Of a DNA stretch of 59,955 bases, positions 43,816 through 56,249 are shown piece by piece. Within the stretch, counting starts at the first letter, position 1; each line of letters begins with the position of its first letter. The DNA is from Suillus spraguei (Eukaryota > Basidiomycota > Agaricomycetes > Boletales > Suillaceae), in contig JABCPU010000397.1 in NCBI GenBank assembly GCA_016800925.1, forward strand, positions 1 through 59,955, in the 5' to 3' direction. The translations under genes were made by a program, and so were the position numbers. Below the pieces are notes generated by a model. The model saw only the letters and a program-made list of their open reading frames with translations, searched no databases and was not told the origin of the DNA.

Positions 43816-46800
43816 ATGGTCTCAACCAGCATTCCTGCTCCTAATCGTGGAGCTCAATGGATATCCTCTGGACTAGGCCAACATTTTGTCAGCCCCAAGA
43901 AACTCAGGGACAAGAAAAAGACTCAGAAACATGTCGAGTTACCTGGCGCACAAGCCAAACACCGTCAACTGCAAGCTTGTATGCACCAACTGATGGGACC
44001 AGAGCCCAAACAGACCGAAGTTTGCGCTGCAGTCAAAACCATCTCTCAGGCTGATGCCTTTGCTGACATTCCTGATCCAGACTTCGAAATCTCATCAGAA
44101 CCCCCCTTCGACGTGCCCACAGAAGAACCACAGACCAAACGCTGCATTTTGCCTGACAAGTCCACTGATTTGTTGTACAGCAGCTGGCAAACACTAATAC
44201 CCTTCCTTGTCGAACCTCACCTCAAATACTCTGCATGAACGTTAGCAACAGCACTGAAGATCACCCCCAATGTTATCTCTGCATGCGCCACGCTTTTGTG
44301 CCCCCAAAAGCGAACATCAATCATGTGTTTGTTTTTCAACAGTAAGTCTTCTCATTTGTTAGTATACTGCTATTGAACGAACACTGTTCAGGATTTACGT
44401 CTATTGGTGTCCTCAGTTGTAGATGTTCCACACTTCCCCAAGTCCTACTTCACCACGGCCTGTTTCCGACTGCTCCCTCCCAGCCTTGAATGGCTGTCTC
44501 TTTCGAACTACTATCATTCTATCACGCACTTTTCGAACGATCTTGTGATGCCATCAATGCCTTAGCATTGGCTCTCAAAACACACTACTCTCACAGAGGT
44601 TTCATCATGACAGACGCCTGAGTAACCAATTCACAATGGTATATATCTGGGCTGATTTTTTGCGCAAGGGGGAAATTATACAGGATCCTTTTCGTCGAGG
44701 CCTGGGCTATGCCGTACAATGGTACGATATTCTTCAAGTCTGAATAGAAAATCAAGTTGAAGAAGCCCTGCAAAATAGCCGTGACCAGGTGGTGGCCCTT
44801 CGTTCTCAAACAGAGGATCGCGTCTCAACCTCGATACCTTTGTCTACCCTACGTAGAGGTCGGTGCGCACCCATACTGATTCAAAGGTGTCCAGCATGCT
44901 TTGGTGGGACGATGTTTGGGAAACCTACTGCTGAAGGAGGTGACATTCACACTGCTTGTCATATACCATACTTCTAATCCCAGATCCGACCATAGCCAAT
45001 CAGATCCGATCGATTCTATTTCCGTCCAGTCCACAGATCCTGTCCGGATCACCCATCCAAATGTGCCCACTTCTCGCACCTTAACTCCCTTGTGTATATC
45101 TGCATCTATCTCCTTTCATCATTCCTCCTGTTTCCGGTATTCCGGCTGTGTATATTTCTGTCCTGTGTCACTGATCTGTTACCTGTGTTCATTTCCTATT
45201 CATGCTTACTGATCTGCTGTGCATTAACTAATAGACTTCCGTTACACTTTGTACATAGCCCTCGGTCCCAGACTTGTTGATTATCTGTATTAGATACTTA
45301 CAGTATATAAACCACTTGTAGATCTCTGTAGAACCTTAGTTTGAATATCATCTTAGATTCTGCTCATTCTGTTTCCTCCGGACTTGAGACACTCTCCGCT
45401 CTAAGTCATCTTCCAAGACTTAGGATTGATTCCTTTAGTCTATATCTCCGACTCTATCTTCAGATAGTCTACCTCTGTCAGTTTCTAGTTAGGAACCCAT
45501 TCTGAAGCTAGCCTTAATCCTCTTTCCATCCCTACGCTCCAGATAACCTTCAGACGTACCATATCTGATACCCTCGGACGTCCGGATCTGCCATGCAACT
45601 CCTTCCGGATCTTCAGACATATACCTCCTCTCTGAAATAAGGGGCATTACTCAGACAAGGGGCACAGTGCATGAACTGAGGCCAAAGCCCTTCAGATCTT
45701 TCACCCCTTGAGTACGGTCTTAACACTGCTACAGATGGCAACTTTCACCACTGGCATCGGCGCGCAGTGGGGGATTGCCCCCACTTTTATGATCTGACAT
45801 ATTTCCTTCCAAAAGAGTATGTCGATGATGTTGGCCACCGCATAGAGGCTCAACATAAGAGGCCTGCCAAGACACCTGTACCCCTTGTTCCCGATGAGGC
45901 TATCGACCAGTGCAAAATGGCATATGAAGCAGCCGACGGCAAAAAACAAAAGGTGGCAATGGACTCCATTGATGATACTGGTATCATGGCGCTTATATGT
46001 CGTCATGACATCCCTCTGTTTTTTGCTAACATCAATTCACCAGGAGAACAGCAACAATACTCAGTGGCCCTGCTGGAACATTTGTTCTCATTGATCCCAC
46101 CTTATGCTACAGTCGTAGCTTTGTACAATGTCGGATGCGTCCTTGCCCGGTCCCTTAGCAAAATAAGTCCACCTAGTCTACATTTAGGTTTATTTGCTCA
46201 TCATTTGTATAGTACAACATTCTACCTGGCAGTATTGTCTTACATTTGTGCTTGGCAACCACTGCCATGCATGCCTATGGGCATGAATGGGCATGCCAGC
46301 TTGTGCACAACCCATGGATGTACATCGGGCTGGGTCTTTCAGATGGAGAAGGGACCAAGAGGCTGTGGTCTCGCTTTGTGTGCCTAATTGGCATTGAAAG
46401 GTCATCATCAGTGCGCTTCTTCATTCCCCACTGATTCAAGTCTTATTGCATAACGTCAGTGTCAGTGCCGTTTGTGGCTTATTGACCGTCAGGCTGCGGC
46501 TATAGGATCTGAAATGCAATCTGACTTAGGTGATTGGATATGACGATGCCTGAAGCATGGTATTCACAACCAAGGAACTGCTGCTCAAGAGGTTCTAGAT
46601 CGGTGTGAACTTTCTGTCAAGGATCTGGAGTCAGAATGGTCTCAACAACGAAGCTCGCAGCTCTCAGTCCGCGCATGTAAGTGATTTTTGGCTTATATTG
46701 AATACACTATGAGTTAAATTTGTTGATAGACGCCCCTTCTCACCTTAAAAAGGAGTTAGATACTGTTTTGACCCTGCAGGCCGACCTCGATATCTCCAAT

Positions 46801-47687
46801 ACGGCACTACAATCCACCAGGCTCATGCTTGAGAAAGGAGCTGCCTTGCAAGACACTCTCGAGGCTCTCGAGAAAGGCCATGAACGCCTTATGGGCAAGG
46901 TGGAAGTTTTATATGCATCCCTCAATATTCACGACCAATTCCCTGAACTGGAAGGCATCAATTTGGACTTTGTTCGGCTTCTTCTGATGGCATGTGACTT
47001 GAACATGAACATCAGTAAATGGGCAATCACAAGTTTTTTTGAGTGGGATAAATTGGACCATGCGGTCAGTGGTGCTCAGCAGGCGTTAGGTAAATCACTC
47101 CTACCTGTGGTTTGGTAATGACTAATGTCATTCAGGTATGAAACTACATCAACAAACCCGAAAAGCGATTGTGAAATGTCAACCAGCCCTGTTTACTGTG
47201 GTCAGAAAGTTCAATACTTACTGTGAGCGCTTAGAAGCATTGTGTGACCCTTCTTGGGGTATTCCTTTACCTAGTCCTCTCCCGACCAAACTCACAGAGC
47301 TACGCAGTGATCCCCATCTAATGGAGGACATCTGGATTACGCCATCAACGGGACAAGTCCCTCGATGGTTAGAAGATGCTGACGTTAGAGACAGCATCCG
47401 TGCACTTCTGAAATGCGAGCGCTGCTGAGAAGAACAGAAGCGACTTGGTATCGAGGCGGATAACCTCTGCCATTTCTTTGGGGAAGAACTTGCTGCACTC
47501 GAGCTTGCACTCCGTACACCAGGATGTAGGTTTCTCCTCAGGATTACCATGGGAATTCATTTTCAATGCATAGACAGGCGAACTTATATCTGTCTTGCTG
47601 AGACAGCGCTGCAACCAGTTACTCAGACTTCAAACCCGCTGGGCGAACCCATTAGCCTCTGCACTTCGCTTCATGTCTCATGCCAAG
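43816..47687 (+). pseudogene. KDZ-family transposase (5' and central parts), split by retrotransposons
   Basis: The ATG at 43816 opens MVSTSIPAPNRGAQW, and a first exon runs to 44238. Then come, in shifting frames, the CxC motif LSCRCSTLPQVLLHHGLFP, FERSCDAINALALALKTHY, DPFRRGLGYAVQWYDILQ and RCPACFGG. The solo LTR at 44957-45725 interrupts the gene. Removing it restores HTATDGNFHHWHRRA, then DDTGIMALICRHDIPLFFAN, YSVALLEHLFSLIPPYATVV and DGEGTKRLWSR, the signature blocks of Kyakuja-Dileera-Zisupton transposases. C-terminal blocks reach RWANPLASALRFMSHAK, where the Gypsy element is inserted at 47688; the last part resumes at 57594. At least three in-frame stops are seen, one most simply CGA to TGA (SQP-stop-MAVS near 44490). 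KDZ enzymes are DDE-type cut-and-paste transposases of large elements. Confidence 0.85.
44957..45725 (+). mobile_element. Solo LTR, Gypsy family G1, inside the KDZ gene
   Basis: A 769-bp LTR (TGTCATATACC ... TTAACA) flanked by a perfect CTGCT target duplication (44952-44956, 45726-45730). It lies between two adjoining codons' worth of KDZ coding sequence: removing it and one target copy restores the reading frame exactly. Confidence 0.94.
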
Positions 47688-48160
47688 TGTTATGAACTGG
47701 GATGGCATCACCAGCAACAGTGAAAAGACACAGATGGTCTGCTGGGAAGTTCTACAATGTCCAGAAGAGGACAAGGTAAAAGTACAAGGAATGCGTTCCG
47801 AGTACTATCAAGGGTTCAGCCTCAAAGACAAGTCTAAGAGGTTCTGCAAGAATAGAGACTAAGACTAAGGAGTGCTTAGACTTAGAGACAATTCAGACGA
47901 CTTAGGTTGGAGACCTAAGTGAAGGATATTCCAGGTAAAACCCAGTAAGATTAAAGTAACATATACAAGCATGATACAACGTGCTTAAATAGACCAATAT
48001 GTGCGCACAGACCAAAAGAGACGTGAGAATGTATGTGCATATCCAAAGAAGGAAGGCAACTATAGTACAGATGTGTTAAGCATATGAGTCAGAGTCACGT
48101 TATGTAATATACAAAGTAAAGGAGATGAGAAAATGAATAGGGGCATGTACAACTGTAACA
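47688..48160 (-). repeat. 3' LTR of G2
   Basis: 473 bp. By hand alignment it differs from the 5' LTR at about 16 positions, about 13 of them CpG-type transitions. Confidence 0.95.
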
Positions 48161-48174
48161 TTACCCCCTTTTTT
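48161..48174 (-). other. Polypurine tract of G2
   Basis: On the minus strand AAAAAAGGGGGTAA lies directly against the 3' LTR, the expected site of plus-strand priming. Confidence 0.75.
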
Positions 48175-48199
48175 ACATGGAAAGTCATTGACTTTCATA

Positions 48200-50525
48200 T
48201 ATCGCCATTGGCATCATAGATGGGATCATAGTCATCATAGTTAGCGATGTCTTCATCGGCTGCACTTCCCCCTAGCATATAAGCCACTTCTTCTTCCGCT
48301 ATAGTCCTCGCTCGTCGACCTGCCTTTCTTCATCGACGATTAATAAGATACTGCTCCCACTTACGAAGTGCATTGTAGAATCTGTCATCCTTCCAAGTAA
48401 GTGTAAACGGGGGATCTCCAAGACACTGAGGGCAGTAGATAGATAGATGGGTAGGGGCATGTCGCAGACAGATTTGGCACTGGTAGTCGGGGCAGTTCTT
48501 TTACCGATGTCCAACAATACCACAGAATTGACATTTCATATTTTCATCAGTGTTGGAGGTAGACATGCGTAAGGGTGATGGCAAAATAATGGGTTTGGGA
48601 CTAATGGATCTGGCGCGCTTCTTTCCCTTCCGTCGTGCCATATGACTTAAAGCAAAAGCATTGTCACATCTGAGCTGCGCCTGCTGTTTAGTGGTAAGGG
48701 TGTATGCCAACGTTGGGAGATCAGGGGTAGTTGCTCATTCAGCAACCGCAAGGAGTTCGTCAGAGGAGGAAGGGGATGTTACGCTGAAGTCCTTTACTAG
48801 GACTGGTGAGACTGGGTCCATTGGACCGAATGATGATGGGATAGACATTGGAGGGTGAATATGGAGGTCGCGAAGTCGAGGACCAAGTGCCACCAACTCA
48901 GTGACAGGGACTCCTAACATTTTCGCAGCTTTACACTGCTCGTCTGTGCAAGGTTCGTATAACCATGCAGGGTGATCGTGGGATATTATAACAGAGGGTG
49001 GTGAAGTTGGTCGTTCAATGGGAGATGGAGTTCGTGGGGAAGCGAGGTCCACTTGAGTTTGCTGCAGATCAGTAATGACTTCTTCGACTAAATTTCTGGC
49101 TGCTCTTGTTTCCACGACCGATTGCTGGATAGTTTCGACAACTGCATTGGTGAGCTGTCCAATTTCTTGAACAGCAGTGTATAAGCCAGCAAAGGCATCA
49201 ATGTTAGAATAAACACGTGAAGAAGGGGGTGGAGGGACTGGAAGTGGGTCTGTATCTGTTTGTGGAGCGGGAGGTCGAGCAACACCTGCTCAACGTTTGG
49301 CCATGATGTGAATAGCTTCTTCAACATCGCTCTTAAAAGAACGGGGAAGTAACAGCATAGCGTAAGAATGAATGCGTTTCTGTAGATGTAAGATGCGCTG
49401 GCAGTACGTGATTTCTGTAGTTTCATTGATGGTAGTTTCGATGAGGGCGGCGGTGTGGATGATGTTGACGAGAAGTAAAGCTGGGAAGGCACTTCTTTCG
49501 GTAAGGATTCTCTCAATTTTGAGAGCGTGTCCTTCGCATAGAAGGGTGGCTTCAATATAGGAGGTGTTGTCGATTTCGGTGGCAAGGGTTCCTGTTAAGA
49601 CTGTACTCAAGGGTAGAGAGATCCGAAGGGCTTTGGCCTCAGTTCGTACACTGTGCCCCTTTCTCAAGTAATGCCCCTTATTTCAGGGAGGAGTTATTCG
49701 TCCGAAGACCCGGAAGGGGTTGCGTGACGGATCCGGGTGTCCGAAGGTGTCGGATATGATACGTCCGAAGGTAATTCGGAATGTAAGGAGAGGACAGAGA
49801 TTAAGGCTAGTTTCGGAACGAGTTCCTAACTAGAAACTAACGAAGATGGACTATCCGAAGATAGAGTCGGAGGTATAGACTATAGGAGTCAATCCTAAGT
49901 CTCGGAAGGTGACTTAAAGCGGAGAGTGGTTTAAGTCCGGAGGAGGCAGAATGAGTAGAATCTAAGATGATATTCGAACTAAGGTTCTACGGAGATCTAC
50001 AAGTGGTTTATATACAATAAGTATCTAAGACGGATAATTAGCAAGTCCGGGACCGAGGGCTATGTACGAAGTGTAACGGAAGTCTATTAGTTATTGCACA
50101 GCGGATCAGTAAGCATGAATCGGAAATGAACACAGGAAACGGATCAGTAACACAGGACGGAAATATAAACAGCCGGAGTACCGGTAGTAGGAGAAATGAC
50201 GAAAGGAGATAGAAGCAGATGTTCACCAGGGAGTTAAGGTGCGAGCAGTGAGTACATTCGGAAGGGTGGTCCAGACAGGATCTGTGGACCAGATGGATAT
50301 GGAAACGATCGGATCTGGACGGATATGATCGGATCTGAGATTAGAAGTATGGTATATGACAGTTCCGTAATTTTCTGCGTTGGAATCAGAGTCATTGTTG
50401 GCAATAGTGACGGGGGTGATGTATGCAGTGGGAAAGGACATTTCGAAATGTGTTAGTTGATCAAGTGCTTGTGTGATTTGATTGACTGAAGAATAATCAG
50501 AGGGAGTGTTGCTTCTTATAAGCAT
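48200..50525 (-). pseudogene. Post-pol ORF3 of G2 with zinc-knuckle C-terminus
   Basis: An ATG at 50525 overlaps the end of pol by 29 nt in another frame and reads MLIRSNTPSDYSSVNQ. The frame continues across the nested LTR (49593-50361) without a shift once one target copy is removed. It then runs through a helical region (TYCQRILHLQKRIHSYA-like), a Pro/Ser-rich linker, VVETRAARNLVEEVITDLQQ, and a basic MARRKGKKRARS. It ends in CQFCGIVGH followed by KNC, a C-x2-C-x4-H-x4-C zinc knuckle, then CQICLRHAPTHLSIYCPQC, a second Cys/His cluster. About 500 codons in total. At least four internal stops, three of them TGA read most simply as former CGA. Position after pol resembles env-type third ORFs, but there is no signal peptide or membrane segment; the knuckle suggests RNA binding. 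Confidence 0.65.
49593..50361 (-). mobile_element. Solo LTR, Gypsy family G1, nested in G2 ORF3
   Basis: Reverse-oriented 769-bp LTR (TGTTAAGACTGTAC ... TATATGACA on the plus strand) with a perfect GTTCC target duplication (49588-49592, 50362-50366). It is the youngest layer of the nest. Confidence 0.95.
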
Positions 50526-53500
50526 TCAGGATTCGAGTGGAGTTCTTCAAGTTCTTTTCTGGGAGCCACTCATTATCTCCTGATGAATATCCTTTCCAAG
50601 AGACAAGATAGCGTCGGCGAATGCCGGTTCCTTTGTGGGAAAGAATTGCTTCTACTTCGTATTCTTCTTCTTCTTCAATAATATCAGGTGGTGGTTCAGG
50701 GAAGTTCGGACTGTGTACGTCTGTTTCACTAAAGGACAATAAGATGGAAGCATGGAAAGTGGGATGAATTTTCCATTGCGAGGGGAGTTTGAGCGTAAAT
50801 GTGATAGGTGATAAGACATTGATGATCGGGAAAGGTCCGTATCGCTTTGGTGCAAGTTTCCGCAATGGGAGTTTGAGTCTAAGATTAGCAGCGGATAGCC
50901 AGACCTTATCTCCGATCTTCCACGGGGTGTACTTTTCTCCTCAGGATCGTTCAGCCATTGTTTGCATTGCAATGTTATGGCAGGCGATTGCTTCTTCTCT
51001 TATCTTCTGCAGGGATTGTACTTGATCTTCTGCTGTGGGGACAGATGAATCAGGGATCAGGTGAGGGATAGCGCGTGGTTTGTATCCCATCATTAGATAG
51101 AAAGGTGATGCATTCCTTGCATTGTGTTTTCGGTGGTTGTGGACAAATTCAGCAATTGGTAGGTGTTCTATTCAATCTTCAGGGTTATTGCGGCAATAGA
51201 TGCGCAGGTACGTTTCTAGCTCTTGATTAAGCCGCTCAGTTTGACCATCAGTCTGAGGGTGATAAGCTGTAGATGGGGCGATGACATAGTCGAGAAGTCG
51301 GGCAAGCTCTTTGGAGAAGCAAGATAGGAACTGCAGGCCGCAATCAGAGATAACTTTGTCATGGAGTCCAAATCGACGATAAACATGTTTCAAGAATAAT
51401 TTGGCGATGCCTTCAGAAGTGACAGTTTTCAGACAGGGGATAATAATTACCCCCTTCATAAGGCCATGGTCTACCACGACCATAATACTGTCAAAGCCTC
51501 CAGAGACAGGGAGGTCAGTGATAAGATCGACAGAGACCTGAGAAAAGGGTCGAGTCGCAGATGAGGGGATTGGGGCAAGTGGAGGTCGAACAGGATGTGT
51601 ATCCGCTTTCATTTGCTGACAAAGGGCACAACCCTCTACATATTTCTGAATATAAGAGCCCATAGCGGGCCACCATGCCTCTCATTTAATGAGTTCCTCA
51701 GTTTTGAATCTACCGGGATGTCCCATGGTGGGATGATCATGATACCTCTTCAGGATATCGAGACGATGTGCCGGTGGGATGTAGGCACGATTTTTAAAAT
51801 AGAGGTCATTCTCCTCAATTTTCCAATCAGACAGTGCCAACTTCATGGGGGGAAGACACACGCCATCAAGGGCATCGGATGTGGTCTTGAAGACAGGGTC
51901 ATCGAGGGGGTCAGAGGATGATAAAACATCTTTCAGGTTGGTGTCAATAAGATGAACAAATAGAGCATCAGGAAGGAGGGTCTGGTCCTCGTTATCGTCT
52001 TTGCCGGAGTTGTAGTCGGGTTGGCGAGATAGTGCATCAGGTACTGCCAATTTAGTACCTGCAACATGATGCAGTTCAATATCGTAAATAGACAAAATTA
52101 GTTGCCAATGTGCTTGGTGACGAGTAAGCTTCTGTGCACTTCTAAAGTATAGAAGTTTCTTGTGGTCGGTGAATACCAGGACACGGTGTGGGTTTCCTTC
52201 AAGATAATGACACCATTCATTTAATGCCCGGATTACGGCAAGGAGTTCTCGATCGAAGATTTGGTAATTGCGTTCTGCGGGGTTCAAAGACTGCGAAAGA
52301 TATGCACATGGGTGATAAACACCATTCTCATCGGTCTGTAAGAGAACTCCGCCAGTTGCTACAAGCGAAGCGTCAGTAGCAATAGCAAATTGTCGGGAAG
52401 GGTCAGGATTACGAAGTACCAGTTGAGATGTGAAGTGCCGTTTCAGTTCGTCAAAGGTGTCCATACATGCGGGTGACCAATCAAAGACCTTGTCTTTCCT
52501 TGTTAATTCGATAAGTGGTCGGGCGATATCAGAATAATGGGAAATGAACGTGCGGTAGAAGTTGCAAAAGCCAAGGAATGACCGGACATCTTTTACAGAT
52601 TTTGGAACTGGCCATTCGGCGATTCCCTTGGTTTTGGCGGTATCCATAGCAACTTGTCTGGGGCGAATTATCATTCCGAGGTATTCCACTTCTTCTGCAT
52701 CGAAGGTGCATTTCTCCGGTTTCAAGAACAAGTGTTCCTTGTGTATTTTCATCAAAACCTGTCTTGTCCATTCGCGGTGTTCTGCCATAGTTGTGGAGAA
52801 AATCAGGATATCATCCATGTAGATAACCATCCATCCTTCATTGATTTCCTGCTGGAAGGTACGATTCATGTATGCTTGAAAAGTTGCTGGGGAATTGCAA
52901 AGGCCAAAGAACATTATGTTCAGTTCAAAGAGGCTGAATTCCGTAGTAAAAGCCACTTTCCTGCGATCGTCAGGATGGATGCAAATGTTATTATAACCGG
53001 ACTGAATATCCATTTTCGTAAAGAACTGTGCATCGTGAAGGCGTGCGACAAGGGAAATAGGAAGTGGGAGTGGATAAGTATTCTTGACTGTCCAATCATT
53101 GATGTAGCGATAATCTTGACAGGGACGCAATTCTCCACTCTTCTTTCCCACAAAGAAGAAGCCACTGGCTTGGGGTGACTTCAATTCTGAGATGAAACCT
53201 TTTGCAACGTTTTTGTCAATAAACATTTTAATGGCAGTGCATTCTTTTTCCGATAGTGGGTAGACCTTAGACGTGCGGGGAATAAAACCGGGTTTAGTAT
53301 CAATCCGATGGTCAATACCAGGGCGTTCAGGAGGTAGTTTGTTTAGTCTGTCTTTAGCAAAGACATCTGCAAAGTCATGCAAATATTCTGGGACCAATTC
53401 TTTGAAAGATTTCTTTTTCTTCTCCTTCTCATCTGTCGCGAATTCCTGAGCTTTGTTACTGTATTTCGGAGGAGGAAGGGAGATTGTGGAGTAGTTGGAG

Positions 53501-53853
53501 AGTTGTTCGAATCGGGAAGTTCCATCATGTGTGAGGGGTGTATCCATGGATACTTCTTCGATGATTCTCATACTAACTCCATCCGTGTCATATTCCACAA
53601 GGAATTCTCCATCTCCAAGCTCGTAAGAGGAAATTTCACATACTTCTGGCGCATGCCAGACATCTTGCATGGTGTTGAATTGGTCATCATCCTCTGTCGG
53701 GATTAATGAAGGCACAGGTTCTTCTTCATCGGGAATTTCTTCAATTGAAGCTGAAGGAGTATTTTGAAGAGTTTTTGGAGGAACATAGAACTTGGATAGT
53801 TTTGGTACATTTGTGTCGTCCAGGGATTTCTTCTTCGGCTTTTCTTTTCCCAT
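50497..53853 (-). pseudogene. G2 Pol: RT, RNase H, integrase, chromodomain
   Basis: Opens at 53853 (MGKEKPKKKSLDD) and stays open for 723 codons. RT: GELRPCQDYRYINDWTVKN, FTKMDIQSGYNNI and YMDDILIFS (52821-52810). RNase H: FAIATDASLVATGGVLL, FDRELLAVIRALNEW, VFTDHKKLLYFRS. Integrase zinc site: YHDHPTMGH and CALCQQMK. Catalytic core: D in [10 protein letters not shown] in [10 protein letters not shown] in [10 protein letters not shown]. Chromodomain at the C-terminus: YEVEAILSHKGTG, YLVSWKGYSSGDNEWLP. Three TGA stops (near 51680, 51170 and 50942) interrupt the integrase part; two are most simply CGA to TGA, one TGG to TGA. Chromodomains of this class target integration to heterochromatin marks. 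Confidence 0.93.
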
Positions 53854-54499
53854 ACTTCTGTTCTTCTATTGGCCATTGCTCAATAGGTTCTGGTCCGGTC
53901 AGATACTCGGGCTCGGATTCGTTCTTGCGCTTTTCTGCACAGGGAATCGGAGATACTGCTCGTGGCAGTTGTACATGGGGAGTAGGGTTTGTAGTACGTG
54001 GCATTCATATTTCAGGTTCAGGGTTTTTTGGAACATCAGGAACATTAATAGGAGAGGCGACGAGGGGTCTCGGAAGTTGCGAATGTTGCCATTTCTTGGG
54101 ATGGCAATGGAAAGCTGGGGGTAGCCTGTTCTTCTTCTGATTGGTATCTCCTCATCGGCTTTTTGCTTTCCCTGCTTCTGTTCATCTATTGACCATTGTT
54201 TGGGAAGGTCATGGAAGTAGCGAGAAAGCTTTGGCACGATTTGATCGCATCCTGGAAACTCTTTGTTGGCTTTTTGCTTTCCAAGATCCTGCACCTGCAT
54301 TTCCTTTGGAGGAGATGGGGAAGGTGTTCTTGGTATGCATACACATGGTGGTTCCAGCTCAATATCAAGTGATGGAGTGTCATAGGTGTCTATCAATGGT
54401 GTGAACATTTTCTGTGGAAGTTTCGAATTCTTCCACTTCAGCCGTTGTTTGTGGTGTGGGAAAGCCAATGGTAACCCTGCTTCTCTTCTGCCTGTATCT

Positions 54500-54905
54500 A
54501 CATCGATCTCAATCTCATCGGATTTTGGAGTTCAAGATAGGGAGAGTGTTTCAGCGGTCCAATCAATAAGTGGATTCATGGCGCGCAGCCAAGGAATCCC
54601 TAGGAGGATTTTATCATGATGTCCAAGCTTAGTGATATTGAACTTTACATGGTTCAATCATCAATTTGTACTACCAGTAGGCAGTAGTGGGTTATCAGTC
54701 CTCCTTTGATTGAAGTTCCATCTGTGGTTGTTACGTGAAAAGGGGTACTTAAGTGTTGTCATGTAATTTTATGGAGATTTACAAACTCCTAGGAGATGAA
54801 GGTTCCGACTGCTCCGGAATCTATGACAGCGGTAGTTTCGACAGATTTTAAGTGAGTGCGAGAGATAAGGGTAATGGGAACACAAAGTTCCTTTCATTCA
54901 CCTAC
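54500..54905 (-). pseudogene. G2 second protease (PR2), broken
   Basis: Reads TTAVIDSGAVGTFIS, then a TAG, then VTTTDGTSIKGG, ITHYCLLVVQID, and after a small deletion KFNITKLG and ILLGIPWLRAMNP. This is a retropepsin-like aspartic protease with its D-S-G triad and the ILLGIPWL flap-end motif. Several stops and a frameshift. It belongs to the downstream gag-protease cassette and is followed by a charged linker leading to pol. Confidence 0.75.
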
Positions 54906-55059
54906 AGCTCATACAAGTCTTAGTAATACACTAGGAGAAACATACATTGATTTCTTGTTTCCCCAAGCTAAAAATCCTCTATGAGACAGTGCACTGTTTT
55001 GTCATCATCATCTTCTTTAGGAAGTTCTTTGATCTCCACCTGTCTGAGTGGAGTCTTCT

Positions 55060-55671
55060 TCTTCCTTTCGGGGCAATTTCTGAAGTGATGTCCAATTTTG
55101 TGGCATCCAAAGCACTGACCTTTTCTCATGCATTCAGATCATTCCACATCAGAGATGCGATCTACTTCCATAGTGTCCTTATATTTGGAGCTCACATAGT
55201 GATGGCTTCCAAAGTTATTCTTCTTCTGCTGCAGACGGTGAGAGGTGATGCTCTTCAATTGAGTATAGTTGTTGTCAAGTGTGATGCAAAGCTTCATGGT
55301 TTGGTTGAATGATGTGAGGGCAATACCAGTTTTTAAAAGGCTGGTGAGAAGGCCTTGATTAAGTCCATCAATAAAGAATTGCTTCATAGAAGAGTCATTG
55401 GAGACTTCCACTTGTCAACAAAGGGCTTGGAAGTCGGCAATGTACATTTGGAGGTCTCTGTCTTGCAGAGCTTGGCCATGGCCATTCATTCTGGATCAAC
55501 AGCTTCGAAGTTCTCATTAAACTCTTTTAGGAAGTCAGCCCATGTTCCATATCCAACGGTTATACTGGCTGTGTTCTTATTGTTGAGATCTTGAGCGCTT
55601 TTCATAAACTCTTGTGCCCAGCTTCTGGCATTCCCTTTGTTCATGAATGAGGTAATGAAGATGATCTTTGA
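55060..55671 (-). pseudogene. G2 second Gag (gag2) with zinc knuckle
   Basis: Starts in mid-domain at SKIIFITSFMNKGNARSW, fused in frame to the end of protease 1 (junction about 55671/55672). Continues VGYGTWADFLKEFNENFEAV, a TGA, LQMYIADFQALCQQVEV, FFIDGLNQGLLTSLLKTG and the zinc knuckle CFGCHKIGHHFRNC. It aligns along its length with gag1 but at only about half the residues, so it is not a recent duplicate. Its N-terminal roughly 50 residues and start codon are missing. Confidence 0.8.
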
Positions 55672-56115
55672 CTTGTTGGTATCTAAGTCGATTTCAATTT
55701 CGTCAGATTTCGTCGTTCGAGGGAGGACTAGTGTTTCAGCAGCCCAATCTATACTTGGGTTCATTGCGCGTAACCACGGAATTCCCAGAAGGATTTGATC
55801 TCTTCGTCCTAGTTTAGTGATATTGAATTTTCCATACATGGTTCATTCATCAATTTTGACCACTAGGAGACAGTAGTGCGTGATCGGTCCTCCTTTGATA
55901 AGAGTTCCATCTGCTGTAGTAACTCGAAATGGTGTTTTGAGTTTTCGTTTTGTGATCTGATGAAGTTTCACAAACTCTTCGGAAATGAACGTTCCAGCTG
56001 CGCCTGAATCAATAACAGCGGTGGTGTCGACGGATTTTAAGCATGTATGCGAGTGAAGGGTGATGGGAATACGAAGTTCTTTTCTTTCACCTACAGCACG
56101 TACAAGCCTTAGCAA
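55672..56115 (-). CDS. G2 first protease (PR1)
   Basis: Contains TTAVIDSGAAGTFISEEFVK (retropepsin D-S-G), TPFRVTTADGTLIKGG, one TGA where Trp is expected (near 55842), then MYGKFNITKLG, ILLGIPWLRAMNPSIDW and DEIEIDLDTNK, after which the reading passes directly into gag2. Better preserved than PR2. Confidence 0.8.
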
Positions 56116-56249
56116 TACATTGGGAGAAACATACGTTGAATCCTTGTTTCTCCAATTTAAAAATCCTCTATAAGCTGCCTTATGGTTTCCTCTTCTTCTT
56201 CGTCTTTAACCTTGGTTTGACAGAGCGAGTTTTCTTCTTTCTTTCAGGA

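Noticed and set aside
49088..49585. A 165-codon minus-strand frame with membrane-like stretches, a candidate envelope gene
   Set aside because: It is a shadow of ORF3 in another frame; the ORF3 frame continues across the nested LTR and contains the zinc knuckle.
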